Of a DNA stretch of 64,000 nucleotides, positions 30,954-43,332 are shown piece after piece. The translations under genes were made by a program, and so were the position numbers. Source of the DNA: Nocardia stercoris (lineage in GTDB: Bacteria; Actinomycetota; Actinomycetes; Mycobacteriales; Mycobacteriaceae); NCBI RefSeq assembly GCF_003696265.1, contig NZ_RFFH01000006.1, positions 62,001 through 126,000 on the forward strand, written 5' to 3'. Position 1 is the first letter of the stretch; every line of letters starts with the position of its first letter. A model generated the notes under the pieces. The model saw only the letters and a program-made list of their open reading frames with translations. It searched no databases and was not told the origin of the DNA.

Positions 30954-31292
30954 TCAGACGGGTTGCAGGCCGAGCGCGCCGACGACGAAGCGCTGCACCG
31001 CCGCCAGACCGGCATCCAGCGCAGGTGCGTGCCCCACCCGGCACCACCCCGAGATATCCGCTGTGCGATCGGATTTCGGCGTCACCACGATCTCCGCGAC
31101 CAGTTCGGCCGTCGTCGGCACGCACACCGCCCACGAATAACGGGACTCCTCCGCCCATTCCCGGTTGCGCCGTTCGACATAGGACGGATCGACGATCCCA
31201 CCGTCGGCGAGCGCCGGCCGGTCGTCGATGCGCTCATCGGCCCGCAACGCCCGCAGATACCAGCCGCCGGCGTTGATCTCGATCGGTTCCAT
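30954..31292 (-). CDS. Short, possibly degenerate GNAT-like protein
   Basis: The 112-residue product begins MEPIEINAGGWYLRALRADE and contains EESRYSWAVCVPTTAELVAEIVV, like the first half of GNAT acetyltransferases of the RimJ/RimL kind (strand, then W-A-V-C and E-L-V-A-E). The acetyl-CoA loop RGxGxA is absent; the corresponding region reads HAPALDAGLAAVQRFVVGALGL. It is shorter than the family (about 170 residues). It may be a non-catalytic derivative. It starts two bases after the stop of the DUF1707 gene, so the two are co-transcribed. Confidence 0.65.
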   Translation of the reverse strand: MEPIEINAGGWYLRALRADERIDDRPALADGGIVDPSYVERRNREWAEESRYSWAVCVPTTAELVAEIVVTPKSDRTADISGWCRVGHAPALDAGLAAVQRFVVGALGLQPV

Positions 31293-31294
31293 CT

Positions 31295-31720
31295 CTAGCG
31301 TCCCAGCTCCCTGCGCCGCTGCCGGCGCTCACGACGTCGTTCCCGCGGGCCCCGCCCGCTCAGCACACCGACCACCGGCCCCGCCACCGCGAACATCAGA
31401 TACCACTCCCAGTACCCGGTCCAGCTCGCCAACCCCACCGCGGCCACCGTCACCACCGCCATGACCGGGCCGGCCAACCGCGGACCGGGCGCCTGCGACG
31501 CCGGACCCGCCGGCTCGACCGCGGCGGCCGTGACGGTCGGCTCCGGCAGATCGGCGAAGATCGGCGCCAGATCGCCGCGCGTGACCGCGGCCGCCACCGC
31601 GGCACTGCGTTCATCGAATTCGGCGACCGACAACCGGCCGGCCGAGAAGTGATCCGACAAGCGCGCCATGGCCTGCTCGCGCTCCGCGGTCCCGATGCGG
31701 ATGTCGGGGGTGTCAGGCAT
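31295..31720 (-). CDS. DUF1707 membrane protein
   Basis: The 141-residue product starts MPDTPDIRIGTAEREQAMAR with LSDHFSAGRLSVAEFDERSAAV: the DUF1707 signature (IRIGTAERE...L..H...GRL...EF.ER). Two membrane helices follow (about 88-105 and 108-125) and the protein ends with an Arg-rich tail ERRRERRQRRR. DUF1707 occurs in many actinobacterial envelope proteins; function unknown. Divergent from the first kinase gene. Start ATG 31720. Confidence 0.85.
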   Translation of the reverse strand: MPDTPDIRIGTAEREQAMARLSDHFSAGRLSVAEFDERSAAVAAAVTRGDLAPIFADLPEPTVTAAAVEPAGPASQAPGPRLAGPVMAVVTVAAVGLASWTGYWEWYLMFAVAGPVVGVLSGRGPRERRRERRQRRRELGR

Positions 31721-31896
31721 GGGTTCGAGGGTAGCGCGCCCGGCTGGCACACCGGCCCGGGCCGGTACAGGTTGTCGTCCACACCACACCCCGTCGCCGA
31801 CCCCGGCCGACGGTGTCGGAACGGGCCCGTTCGCCGGTATCTTCGGAACCGCACCGCCGGGCCTCGGCCACGGGGTGGAAGCACAGGAGGATGTGG

Positions 31897-33699
31897 ATGG
31901 ACCTCGCCGAATTCGCCGGCTACCGGCTCGAGGAGCTGGTCGGGCGCGGCGGTATGGGCGAGGTCTGGCGGGCCCGCACCCCGGACGGGCGGACGGTCGC
32001 GGTGAAGATCCTCGCCTCGACCCTGTCCGGTGACCCGGAGTACCGGCAGCGGTTCGAGCGGGAGGCCCGGCTCGGCATGCGGCTGCGCGACCCGCACCTG
32101 GTTCCCATCCACGACTTCGGCGAGCACGACGGCAGTCTGTTCCTGGTCATGGATTTCGTCGAGGGCACCGACCTGGCGCAGCGGTTGCGCGGCGGACCGC
32201 TCGAACCGGCGGCCGCGGTCGCGGTGCTCACCCAGCTGGCGGCGGCGCTGGACGTGGTGCACGCGGCGGATCTGGTCCACCGCGACGTCAAGCCGGCCAA
32301 CGTACTGCTCGACCGGGCCGGATCGGCCTACCTCATCGACTTCGGTATCGCGCGTGCCGGCGACACCACTTCCTTGACGGCCACCAATATGGCCGTCGGC
32401 ACGTGGGCCTACATGGCGCCCGAGCGGTTCACGGGCACCGTCGACGCGCGCGCCGACATCTACGCCCTGGGCTGCGTGCTCTACGAATGCCTGACCGGGT
32501 CCCGCCCGTACGGCAACGGCGATCCGGCCCAGCAGATGCACGGCCACCTGATGTCCGCGCCGACACCGGCATCGGCGGTGAATTCCGCTGTCCCGCTTGC
32601 CGTCGACGCCGCCCTGGCGTCGGCGCTGGCCAAGGATCCCGCTGACCGGCCGCCGACCGCGGGGGCGTTCGCGACCGCCGTACGTCAGGCGTTCGACGGT
32701 GAACCTGTTGTGTGGCACCAGGTTCCTCCGACAACCGGGCGCGAGTCCAGCAGTAGGCAATCTGATGTGCGGCAACAGGTCCCGTCGGCTGCTGCCGGTA
32801 CAGGCGGGACTGAGGTGCGGCAGGACTTCAACGGCGCACAACCCGGTGCGAGGCAACAGGTTCCGCTGGCCACCGGGGCAGGTACGGTGTGGCCGGCCGG
32901 CCCGGCGCCGACAGCGCAGCTACCGCCGACTGCACTCGATCACAGTGGTGGTCAACGTCTTTCGAACGGTGGCCCGTTTCCGGGCGGAGCCGGACCGGCA
33001 CCCACCCGCGCGTTCGCCGCCGACAGCGCCGGATGGCCGGTCGAGGCACCATATGCCGGCGGCTATCCGGCGGCCTATGCCACTGCGCCCCGGGCCGATT
33101 CGCGGCGTGGGCGGCTACTGGTCCCGCTCACGGCAATCGCCGCAGTCGTGGTGCTGATCGTGATCGGGATCGCCACCCTGTCCCGCCACGCCCGGACCAC
33201 CGACACCGCCGGGAAACCGGCCGGGACGACGACGCGCGTGGTGGCCGGGCAACCGCCGACCACCGGACGCGCCGCGCCGCCACCGAAACCGGGCAGTGCG
33301 ATCCAGGCGCCCGGGCTGCACACGCCGGTGCGCAGCGGTGGGCTCGAATTCACGGTCACCGCAGTCGAATCGAATGTGCCCACCATCGGCCGCGCCAAGG
33401 CCAAGGGCGGTTTCGTGGTCGTCACCGTGAATGTCACCGACGTCGACGACATCGCCGCGAACTTCTTCACCGGCCTGCAGCAGCTGATCGACTCCGGCGG
33501 CCGCGTCGTCGACGAGGACATCAAGGGCGAGAACGCCTACCGGACCGCGCATTCGGCCACCGATCGCATGTTCGGGATCGATCCCGGCCAGACGGTCACC
33601 GCCCATCTGGTCTTCGACCTGCCGGCCGGGGCCGCCCCTGGTTATCTGCAGCTGCGCGACGGTCCCGTCCATCCCGCGGTCATGGTCGCATTGAACTGA
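31897..33699 (+). CDS. Receptor Ser/Thr protein kinase with extracellular DUF4352 domain
   Basis: The 600-residue product has an N-terminal kinase domain (about 1-265): GRGGMGEV glycine loop, VAVKIL with Lys37, VHRDVKPAN with Asp130, IDFGIAR with Asp148 and the APE motif in YMAPERF. A Gln/Thr/Pro-rich juxtamembrane part includes imperfect repeats of RQQVP. One transmembrane helix lies at about 407-428. Outside is a DUF4352-like beta domain (about 473-600: TPVRSGGLEFTVTAVES...GFVVVTVNVTDVDD). ATG 31897 is preferred over ATG 31891, because GGAGG abuts the earlier one. Probable sensor of an envelope signal. Confidence 0.93.
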   Translation: MDLAEFAGYRLEELVGRGGMGEVWRARTPDGRTVAVKILASTLSGDPEYRQRFEREARLGMRLRDPHLVPIHDFGEHDGSLFLVMDFVEGTDLAQRLRGGPLEPAAAVAVLTQLAAALDVVHAADLVHRDVKPANVLLDRAGSAYLIDFGIARAGDTTSLTATNMAVGTWAYMAPERFTGTVDARADIYALGCVLYECLTGSRPYGNGDPAQQMHGHLMSAPTPASAVNSAVPLAVDAALASALAKDPADRPPTAGAFATAVRQAFDGEPVVWHQVPPTTGRESSSRQSDVRQQVPSAAAGTGGTEVRQDFNGAQPGARQQVPLATGAGTVWPAGPAPTAQLPPTALDHSGGQRLSNGGPFPGGAGPAPTRAFAADSAGWPVEAPYAGGYPAAYATAPRADSRRGRLLVPLTAIAAVVVLIVIGIATLSRHARTTDTAGKPAGTTTRVVAGQPPTTGRAAPPPKPGSAIQAPGLHTPVRSGGLEFTVTAVESNVPTIGRAKAKGGFVVVTVNVTDVDDIAANFFTGLQQLIDSGGRVVDEDIKGENAYRTAHSATDRMFGIDPGQTVTAHLVFDLPAGAAPGYLQLRDGPVHPAVMVALN

Positions 33700-33913
33700 C
33701 GTCGGCCGGGCCCGCTGAACAGGCACGACACCGCGTTCCGGCGTGTCGGCGCCGGTGCGCCATTGTCCGAAGGTCCAGCTCGTCGGCCTTTCGGATTAGG
33801 GTCTTGGGCATGTTCCAGCGCTGCGTTCTCGCACGGCGCCGCGATACCCGGATACCGGGACCGGCCGTGCACCTCCTCGCTCCGTCCGGCCCGGCAGCGG
33901 AGGAACAGTAACG

Positions 33914-38293
<4,380 letters not shown>

Positions 38294-38348
38294 CCCGTAG
38301 CGCGGTGACCGCCGCATGCCGGATCGGCCGCGCGGGGTACAGACAGCA

Positions 38349-38382
38349 CGACGGCCCGCTCCCGGAAGGGAGCGGGCCGTCG
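38349..38382. terminator. Bidirectional terminator between the giant kinase and accA3
   Basis: CGACGGCCCGCTCCC and GGGAGCGGGCCGTCG form a perfect 15-bp stem on a GGAA loop, midway between the convergent stops at 38293 and 38401. A smaller hairpin (AGTCCC/GGGACT) follows next to the accA3 stop. Confidence 0.75.
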
Positions 38383-38400
38383 AAGTCCCCGGTGGGACTA

Positions 38401-40191
38401 CTACTTGATCTCGGCCAGGACGGTGCCCTGGGTGATCGCGGCGCCGGCCTCGACCGCCAGACCGGTGACCACACCGGACTTGTGGGCGTTGACCGGGTTC
38501 TCCATCTTCATGGCCTCGAGCACCGCGATCAGGTCACCGGCCTCGACCGACTGCCCCTCTTCGACGGCGACCTTGACGACGGTGCCCTGCATGGGCGCGG
38601 TCACGGCGTCACCGGACGCGGCACCGCCACCGGCGCCACCACGCTTGCGCGGCTTCGGCTTCTTGCGGATCACACCGTTGCCACCGGCCGCGGGCGCACC
38701 GACCGAGAACTGGCCCGGCAGCGACACCTCGACGCGCCGGCCACCGACCTCGACGACCACGGTCTGACGCGGCTCTTCCTCGTCGGCCTCGATCGGCTGA
38801 CCACCGGTGTAGGGCTCGATCGGGTTGACCCAGTCGTTCTCGATCCACTTGGTGTAGACCTCGAACTTCTCGCCGTCGCCGACGAACGCCGGGTTCTCGA
38901 CGATGTGCCGGTGGAACGGCAGCACGGTGGCCAGACCCTCGATCTGGAACTCGGCGAGCGCGCGCCGCGACCGCTCCAGCGCCTGCTGCCGGTTCTCACC
39001 GGTGACGATCAGCTTGGCCAGCATGGAGTCGAACTGCCCGCCGATGACGCTGCCGGCGACCACACCGGAGTCGACGCGCACACCCGGGCCGGTCGGCTCG
39101 GAGTAGACCACGACCGGGCCGGGGGCGGGCAGGAAGCCGCGGCCCGCGTCCTCACCGTTGATCCGGAACTCGAAGGAGTGGCCGCGCGGGGTCGGGTCCT
39201 CGGTGATCTCCAGCGCCTCGCCGTTGGCGATGCGGAACTGCTGGCGCACCAGGTCGATTCCCGCGGTCTCCTCGGTGACCGGGTGCTCGACCTGCAGCCG
39301 GGTGTTGACCTCGAGGAAGGACACCGTCTCGCCCTGTACCAGGTACTCGACCGTGCCGGCACCGTAGTAGCCGGCCTCGCGGCAGATGCGCTTGGCGGAG
39401 GAGTGGATCTTGGCGCGGACCTCGTCGGACAGGAAAGGCGCGGGCGCCTCCTCGACGAGCTTCTGGAAGCGGCGCTGCAGCGAGCAGTCGCGGGTACCGA
39501 CGACGATCACGTTGCCGTGGGTGTCGGCGAGGACCTGCGCCTCGACGTGGCGGGCCTTGTCCAGGTACTGCTCCACGAAGCACTCACCACGACCGAACGC
39601 GGCGACGGCCTCACGGGTGGCGGACTCGAACAGCTCGGGGATCTCTTCGATCGAGTGCGCGACCTTCATGCCGCGGCCACCGCCACCGAAGGCGGCCTTG
39701 ATGGCCACCGGCACACCGTAGGTCTTGGCGAACTCGACGACCTCGGCGGCGTTCTTGACCGGGTCCTTGGTGCCGGCCGCCATCGGGGCCTCGGCGCGCT
39801 GCGCGATGTGGCGCGCGGTCACCTTGTCGCCCAGGTCGCGGATGGACTGCGGGGAGGGGCCGATCCAGATCAGGCCGGCGTCGAGCACGGCCTGCGCGAA
39901 ATCGGCGTTCTCGGAGAGGAATCCGTAGCCGGGGTGGATGGCGTCGGCGCCGGACTTCTTGGCGGCGTCGAGAATCTTGTCGAAGACGAGGTAGGACTCG
40001 GCCGAGGTCTGGCCCCCGAGCGCGAACGCCTCGTCGGCGAGCTTGACGAAGGGCGCATCGGCATCGGGCTCCGCGTACACGGCGACACTGCCGATGCCGG
40101 CGTCGCGCGCGGCCCGGATGACGCGAACTGCGATCTCGCCGCGGTTAGCGATCAGGACCTTGGTGATCTGCGCGCTGGCATGGCTGGGCAC
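38401..40191 (-). CDS. accA3: Acyl-CoA carboxylase alpha subunit (biotin carboxylase + biotin carrier)
   Basis: The 596-residue product joins a biotin carboxylase domain (about 8-450; KVLIANRGEIAVRVIRAARD, AFGGGGRGMKV ATP-grasp loop, EVNTRLQVEHPVTEE) to a biotin carrier domain at the end (about 525-596) with VLEAMKMENPV, where Lys562 is biotinylated. It is the shared alpha subunit for acetyl-, propionyl- and long-chain acyl-CoA carboxylases feeding fatty and mycolic acid synthesis. Partners AccD5 and AccE5 are encoded nearby; BirA is at 29.7 kb. Start GTG 40191. Confidence 0.96.
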   Translation of the reverse strand: MPSHASAQITKVLIANRGEIAVRVIRAARDAGIGSVAVYAEPDADAPFVKLADEAFALGGQTSAESYLVFDKILDAAKKSGADAIHPGYGFLSENADFAQAVLDAGLIWIGPSPQSIRDLGDKVTARHIAQRAEAPMAAGTKDPVKNAAEVVEFAKTYGVPVAIKAAFGGGGRGMKVAHSIEEIPELFESATREAVAAFGRGECFVEQYLDKARHVEAQVLADTHGNVIVVGTRDCSLQRRFQKLVEEAPAPFLSDEVRAKIHSSAKRICREAGYYGAGTVEYLVQGETVSFLEVNTRLQVEHPVTEETAGIDLVRQQFRIANGEALEITEDPTPRGHSFEFRINGEDAGRGFLPAPGPVVVYSEPTGPGVRVDSGVVAGSVIGGQFDSMLAKLIVTGENRQQALERSRRALAEFQIEGLATVLPFHRHIVENPAFVGDGEKFEVYTKWIENDWVNPIEPYTGGQPIEADEEEPRQTVVVEVGGRRVEVSLPGQFSVGAPAAGGNGVIRKKPKPRKRGGAGGGAASGDAVTAPMQGTVVKVAVEEGQSVEAGDLIAVLEAMKMENPVNAHKSGVVTGLAVEAGAAITQGTVLAEIK

Positions 40192-40298
40192 TGAGCCTCC
40201 TGTGCTCTAGACAACTACATCTCGGGCGAGTTTAGGCATGGTGCCTGAGGCCGCCGAAGGGGGATGGGGCTACTGCACAGTAGCGTCCAGGCGGTGAT

Positions 40299-41234
40299 CT
40301 ACGCGACAGAGTCCGTTGCGGAGGGGGTCGCAGCGGTCGATGTCGGTGCTGAACCGGGCTCTGCGCCGACCGCGATCGGGGTTCGCACGGCGTTTGCCCA
40401 TTCGGTCCAGGATCCGTCGTAGGTCCGGACGTCGGCGAGCCCGAGCAGTTCGGTCAACACGAACCAGGTGTGCGCGGCGTGCTCACCGACGCGGCAGTAG
40501 GTGACGACCCGGTCGGGGTTGCCGGCCAGCGCGGGGGCGTAGATCTGCGCGAGTTCGGCGCGGGTGCGGAAGCGGCCGTCGGCGGCGAGCGCGGCGGTCC
40601 AGGGCACGTTGGCCGCGGTGGGGATGTGCCCGGCGCGCAGCGTCTGTTCCTCGGGCCGGTCGACGATGCGGGTGACTTCGCCGGTGTATTCGCCGGAGCT
40701 GCGGACGTCGACGAGGGCGACCGTGCCGAGTTCGCCGCGCAGTTCGTGGATCAGGACGCGACCGGTGTGGTCGGCCCGTTCGACGACGGGATAGTCGCCG
40801 TAGGCGACCAGCGGCACCTCGAAGGTGGTGTCGCGTTCCTCGGAAATCCACGCCTCGCGCCCGCCGTCGAGCAGCCGCACGTCGGCGTGCCCGAAGAGAC
40901 GGAACAACCAGACGACGGCGGCGGCGGTGCCGTTGAGTTTGTCGCCGTAGCAGACCACCGTGTCGTCGCGCCCGATACCTTTAGTGCGCATCAATTCGGC
41001 AAATCCTGACCCGTCGATCCAGTCGTGGGTCGTTCGATCGGTAAGCTCGGCTCGCCAGTCGATCTTGATGGCTCCCGGGACGTGCCCGACGTCGTAGAGG
41101 AAGGTGTCCTCGTCCGCCTCGACGATCTTCACACCGGGTGCACCGATGTTTGCCGACAGCCATTCAGTGGTTACCACTCGGGAGGCGTCCGCTACCGGAC
41201 CGAGGGTTGAGTGAGTATCCGCAGAGACGGGCAC
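40299..41234 (-). CDS. sseA: Thiosulfate sulfurtransferase (rhodanese)
   Basis: The 311-residue product has two rhodanese domains: the inactive N-terminal one (VVTTEWLSANIGAPGVKIVEADED, HVPGAIKIDW) and the C-terminal one with the active-site Cys in VVTYCRVGEHAAHTWFVL. It transfers sulfane sulfur from thiosulfate to thiols. GTG 41234 has AAGGAC at seven bases; GTG 41249 is possible. An Ala/Thr/Ser-rich tail of about 25 residues follows the conserved core. Its place beside the acc genes matches Rv3283. Confidence 0.92.
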   Translation of the reverse strand: MPVSADTHSTLGPVADASRVVTTEWLSANIGAPGVKIVEADEDTFLYDVGHVPGAIKIDWRAELTDRTTHDWIDGSGFAELMRTKGIGRDDTVVCYGDKLNGTAAAVVWLFRLFGHADVRLLDGGREAWISEERDTTFEVPLVAYGDYPVVERADHTGRVLIHELRGELGTVALVDVRSSGEYTGEVTRIVDRPEEQTLRAGHIPTAANVPWTAALAADGRFRTRAELAQIYAPALAGNPDRVVTYCRVGEHAAHTWFVLTELLGLADVRTYDGSWTEWANAVRTPIAVGAEPGSAPTSTAATPSATDSVA

Positions 41235-41391
41235 TGGTTTGTCCTTCACGCGTGGTCGGCGATGGTGTTCGGTTCCGTTCCGATCGTAGGCGCGCGGCGT
41301 TACAGCAAGTGGATCCACATTACGAATCGGGTGAAGAAGCGAATAAGTCGCAGCCACATCCGATAAAGTCTCCCGGAAGGAGGGGTGAGCC

Positions 41392-42207
41392 TTGTCCGAT
41401 TCCTGGCCACGACGGCGGCTGCTTGCGATCCTGCGCGGCGCCAGCGAGCCTCTCGATGCCCAAGAACTGGCCAAAGTTACCGGCCAGCATGTCACGACGG
41501 TTCGCTTCCACCTGGACGTTCTCACCCGTGAGTCCCTGGTTCGGCAGTTCCAGCAACCACCCCGCGGCCGGGGCCGCCCCCGCATCGGCTATACAGCCGT
41601 ACAGCGATCGGTCGGCTATCAGGATCTGGCGCAGGTTCTCGCCGACCAACTCGGCAGCGATCCCCGCCGGCGCTCGGACGCCTCGATCGCGGCGGGTCGC
41701 GCCTGGGGTTCGAAGCTCGAGGCACTGGAAGAACCCATCGACACGCTGGGCGCGGCCAAAGACGTCACAATGACGATGATGTCCGAATTGGGCTTCGCAC
41801 CCGAGCGCGAGCCGTCCACCGAGACCGCCGACCAGGTGATGATCCGGCTGACCGCCTGCCCGCTGCGCGACCTGGCCCGCACGCACTCCGAAGTGGTGTG
41901 CGGTGTGCATCTGGGTCTGTTGCGCGAAATTCTCGACCGCAACGGTGCCCGCGACTCCGTCACGGTACGGCTGCACCCGTTCGTCGAACCCGAACTGTGC
42001 GTGGCCCGGCTCGAACACCTGCGCGGAATGATCGTTCCCGAGCCGTCGGAGCAGCCGGAGGTCCCCGGCGACCAGCCGCGGCTGGCACCGCCGTCAGGAA
42101 TTCGCGTCGGACCTCAACTGCGCAGCACCGACCCCGTCGCCCCCGGCAGCACCGAGCCACAACTGCGGAATACCGACACCCACATCGCGCAGCAGCCGGC
42201 GCAGTAG
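41392..42207 (+). CDS. Winged-helix regulator with conserved cysteines (SufR-like)
   Basis: The 271-residue product has an N-terminal winged helix (about 5-65: RRRLLAILRGASEPLDAQELAKVTGQHVTTVRFHLDVLTRESLV) and a second domain with ACPLRDLARTHSEVVCGVH and PELCVARL. Three cysteines in this arrangement recall SufR and related Fe-S-binding regulators, although the spacing differs from classical SufR. TTG 41392 is used, with AAGGAGGGG upstream. The last 40 residues are unconserved and lie antisense to the end of maf. It is divergent from sseA, which suggests sulfur or redox control of the rhodanese, by inference. Confidence 0.82.
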   Translation: MSDSWPRRRLLAILRGASEPLDAQELAKVTGQHVTTVRFHLDVLTRESLVRQFQQPPRGRGRPRIGYTAVQRSVGYQDLAQVLADQLGSDPRRRSDASIAAGRAWGSKLEALEEPIDTLGAAKDVTMTMMSELGFAPEREPSTETADQVMIRLTACPLRDLARTHSEVVCGVHLGLLREILDRNGARDSVTVRLHPFVEPELCVARLEHLRGMIVPEPSEQPEVPGDQPRLAPPSGIRVGPQLRSTDPVAPGSTEPQLRNTDTHIAQQPAQ

Positions 42208-42786
42208 CGGCAGGCCGATCCCGATCACGCTCGACGGGTCACCGTCGATCCGGTCGACGAACCAGCCCCCTCGGCCGTCCAGCGTGAACGCGCCCGCGAC
42301 CTGCAACGGTTCGCCGGTGGCGATGTAGGCCTCGAGTTCCTCGGGTTCCGGCGACGTGAAATGCACTGTCGTCGAACTGCAATCGGATGCAGTGGCGACC
42401 ACGGCACCGTCGCGCAGCCGCAACACCGAATGCCCGGTCAGCAGTTCCGCGCTCCGGCCGGCCTGCGCCGCCCAGCGGGCCCGGGCCACCTCGGGAGTCT
42501 TCGGTTTCCCTTGCAGCACACCGTCGACGAGCAGCATGGAATCGCAGCCGACGATCGTGCCGTCGAGCGCCGCGGGTGAGGCGTCCGCGACGAGGGCCGC
42601 GGCGACGTCACGTGCTTTGGCCTCCGCGAGTGCGATCACGACCTCGGCCGGGCCGGTGCCCGGCGGCAGCGCCGCGGCGACCGCGTCCTCGTCCACCTCC
42701 GACACCCGGACCGTGGGCGACAAGCCGGCGGCACGCAGGACCTGCAGCCGGGCCGGCGACGCCGAACCCAGCACGAATTCGGTCAT
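42094..42786 (-). CDS. maf: Maf-type nucleotide pyrophosphatase
   Basis: The 230-residue product begins TEFVLGSASPARLQVLRAAG and has SEVDEDAV, AEAKARDVA, VGCDSMLLVDG and GKPKTP, then YIATGEPLQVAGAFTLDGRGGWFVDRIDGD. This is the Maf/YhdE signature; the enzyme removes pyrophosphate from noncanonical or m7G/dTTP-type nucleotides. The conserved core ends near 42165; about 20 further residues (GGDGVGAAQLRSDANS) run antisense into the regulator gene, so the 3' ends overlap by 114 bp. The ATG at 42786 is 3 bp after the accE5 stop. Confidence 0.92.
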   Translation of the reverse strand: MTEFVLGSASPARLQVLRAAGLSPTVRVSEVDEDAVAAALPPGTGPAEVVIALAEAKARDVAAALVADASPAALDGTIVGCDSMLLVDGVLQGKPKTPEVARARWAAQAGRSAELLTGHSVLRLRDGAVVATASDCSSTTVHFTSPEPEELEAYIATGEPLQVAGAFTLDGRGGWFVDRIDGDPSSVIGIGLPLLRRLLRDVGVGIPQLWLGAAGGDGVGAAQLRSDANS

Positions 42787-42789
42787 AGG

Positions 42790-43104
42790 TCAGCGCAGGT
42801 GTGACAGCTGGGGATAGCTGTAGGGCACCACCGGAGACGTGCCGCGGTGCATATCGGTGGGCAGACCCCACAGGTCGAGCGGGCCCCGGGCCGGCGCCTG
42901 GCCGCCCGCGGCACTCGCGGCGGCGAACACGCTCACGATCGCGGCAATGTCCTCGTCGGTGGGCGAGCCCTTGACGATCCGGATCATCGGACCGGCCACG
43001 ACATCGGTCGCCGGAGCGGTCGGCTCCGCGGCGTCGACGAGTTCGCCGACGGCCAAGTCCAACTCGGCAGCGCTCAAAATCACATCGTCAGCCACGGCTG
43101 TCAC
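42790..43104 (-). CDS. accE5: Acyl-CoA carboxylase epsilon subunit
   Basis: The 104-residue product contains MIRIVKGSPTDEDIAAIVSVFAAASA, the signature of actinobacterial AccE subunits, which stabilise the AccA3-AccD5 complex. The acidic N-terminus and Pro/Gly-rich C-terminus are also usual. GTG 43104 has AGGAG at eight bases. It lies 3 bp upstream of maf and 228 bp downstream of accD5. A likely separate promoter with an AT-rich dyad lies in that gap. Confidence 0.92.
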   Translation of the reverse strand: MTAVADDVILSAAELDLAVGELVDAAEPTAPATDVVAGPMIRIVKGSPTDEDIAAIVSVFAAASAAGGQAPARGPLDLWGLPTDMHRGTSPVVPYSYPQLSHLR

Positions 43105-43215
43105 GGCGCCAACTCCTGTCCTCGTTTCCGGGTCCAGTGGCCCGGCGGCCTGTGGCGATCGGATCGCTCCGGCGCCGCAAGCGGCATTTCTCCTGACACT
43201 TACCGAGAAGTGCCT

Positions 43216-43260
43216 CATACAATTTTTGCCCCATTGAGGCAAAAGTGCGCGAGATGGTGC
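43216..43260 (-). promoter_or_regulatory. AT-rich dyad and probable promoter of accE5
   Basis: TTTTGCC-N7-GGCAAAA (about 43224-43244) is an inverted repeat in the only AT-rich part of the gap. On the minus strand it is followed by TTGTATGAGGC, where TTGTAT may act as the -10. GTATGAGGC recurs about 65 bp upstream near 43280. Confidence 0.4.
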
Positions 43261-43269
43261 ATCTTCTCA

Positions 43270-43307
43270 CACCCGGCGCCTCATACTTGCGCATCCGGCG
43301 CCGGGTG
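43270..43307 (-). terminator. Hairpin after accD5
   Basis: CACCCGGCGCC and GGCGCCGGGTG form an 11-bp stem with a 16-base loop, 26 bp after the accD5 stop. Confidence 0.5.
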
Positions 43308-43332
43308 TCCTCGTAACCGGGTTATCGCCGCG

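Noticed and set aside
40299..41585. Extended N-terminus of the rhodanese
   Set aside because: The extra residues overlap the regulator gene on the other strand and lack homology; GTG 41234 has a proper ribosome binding site.
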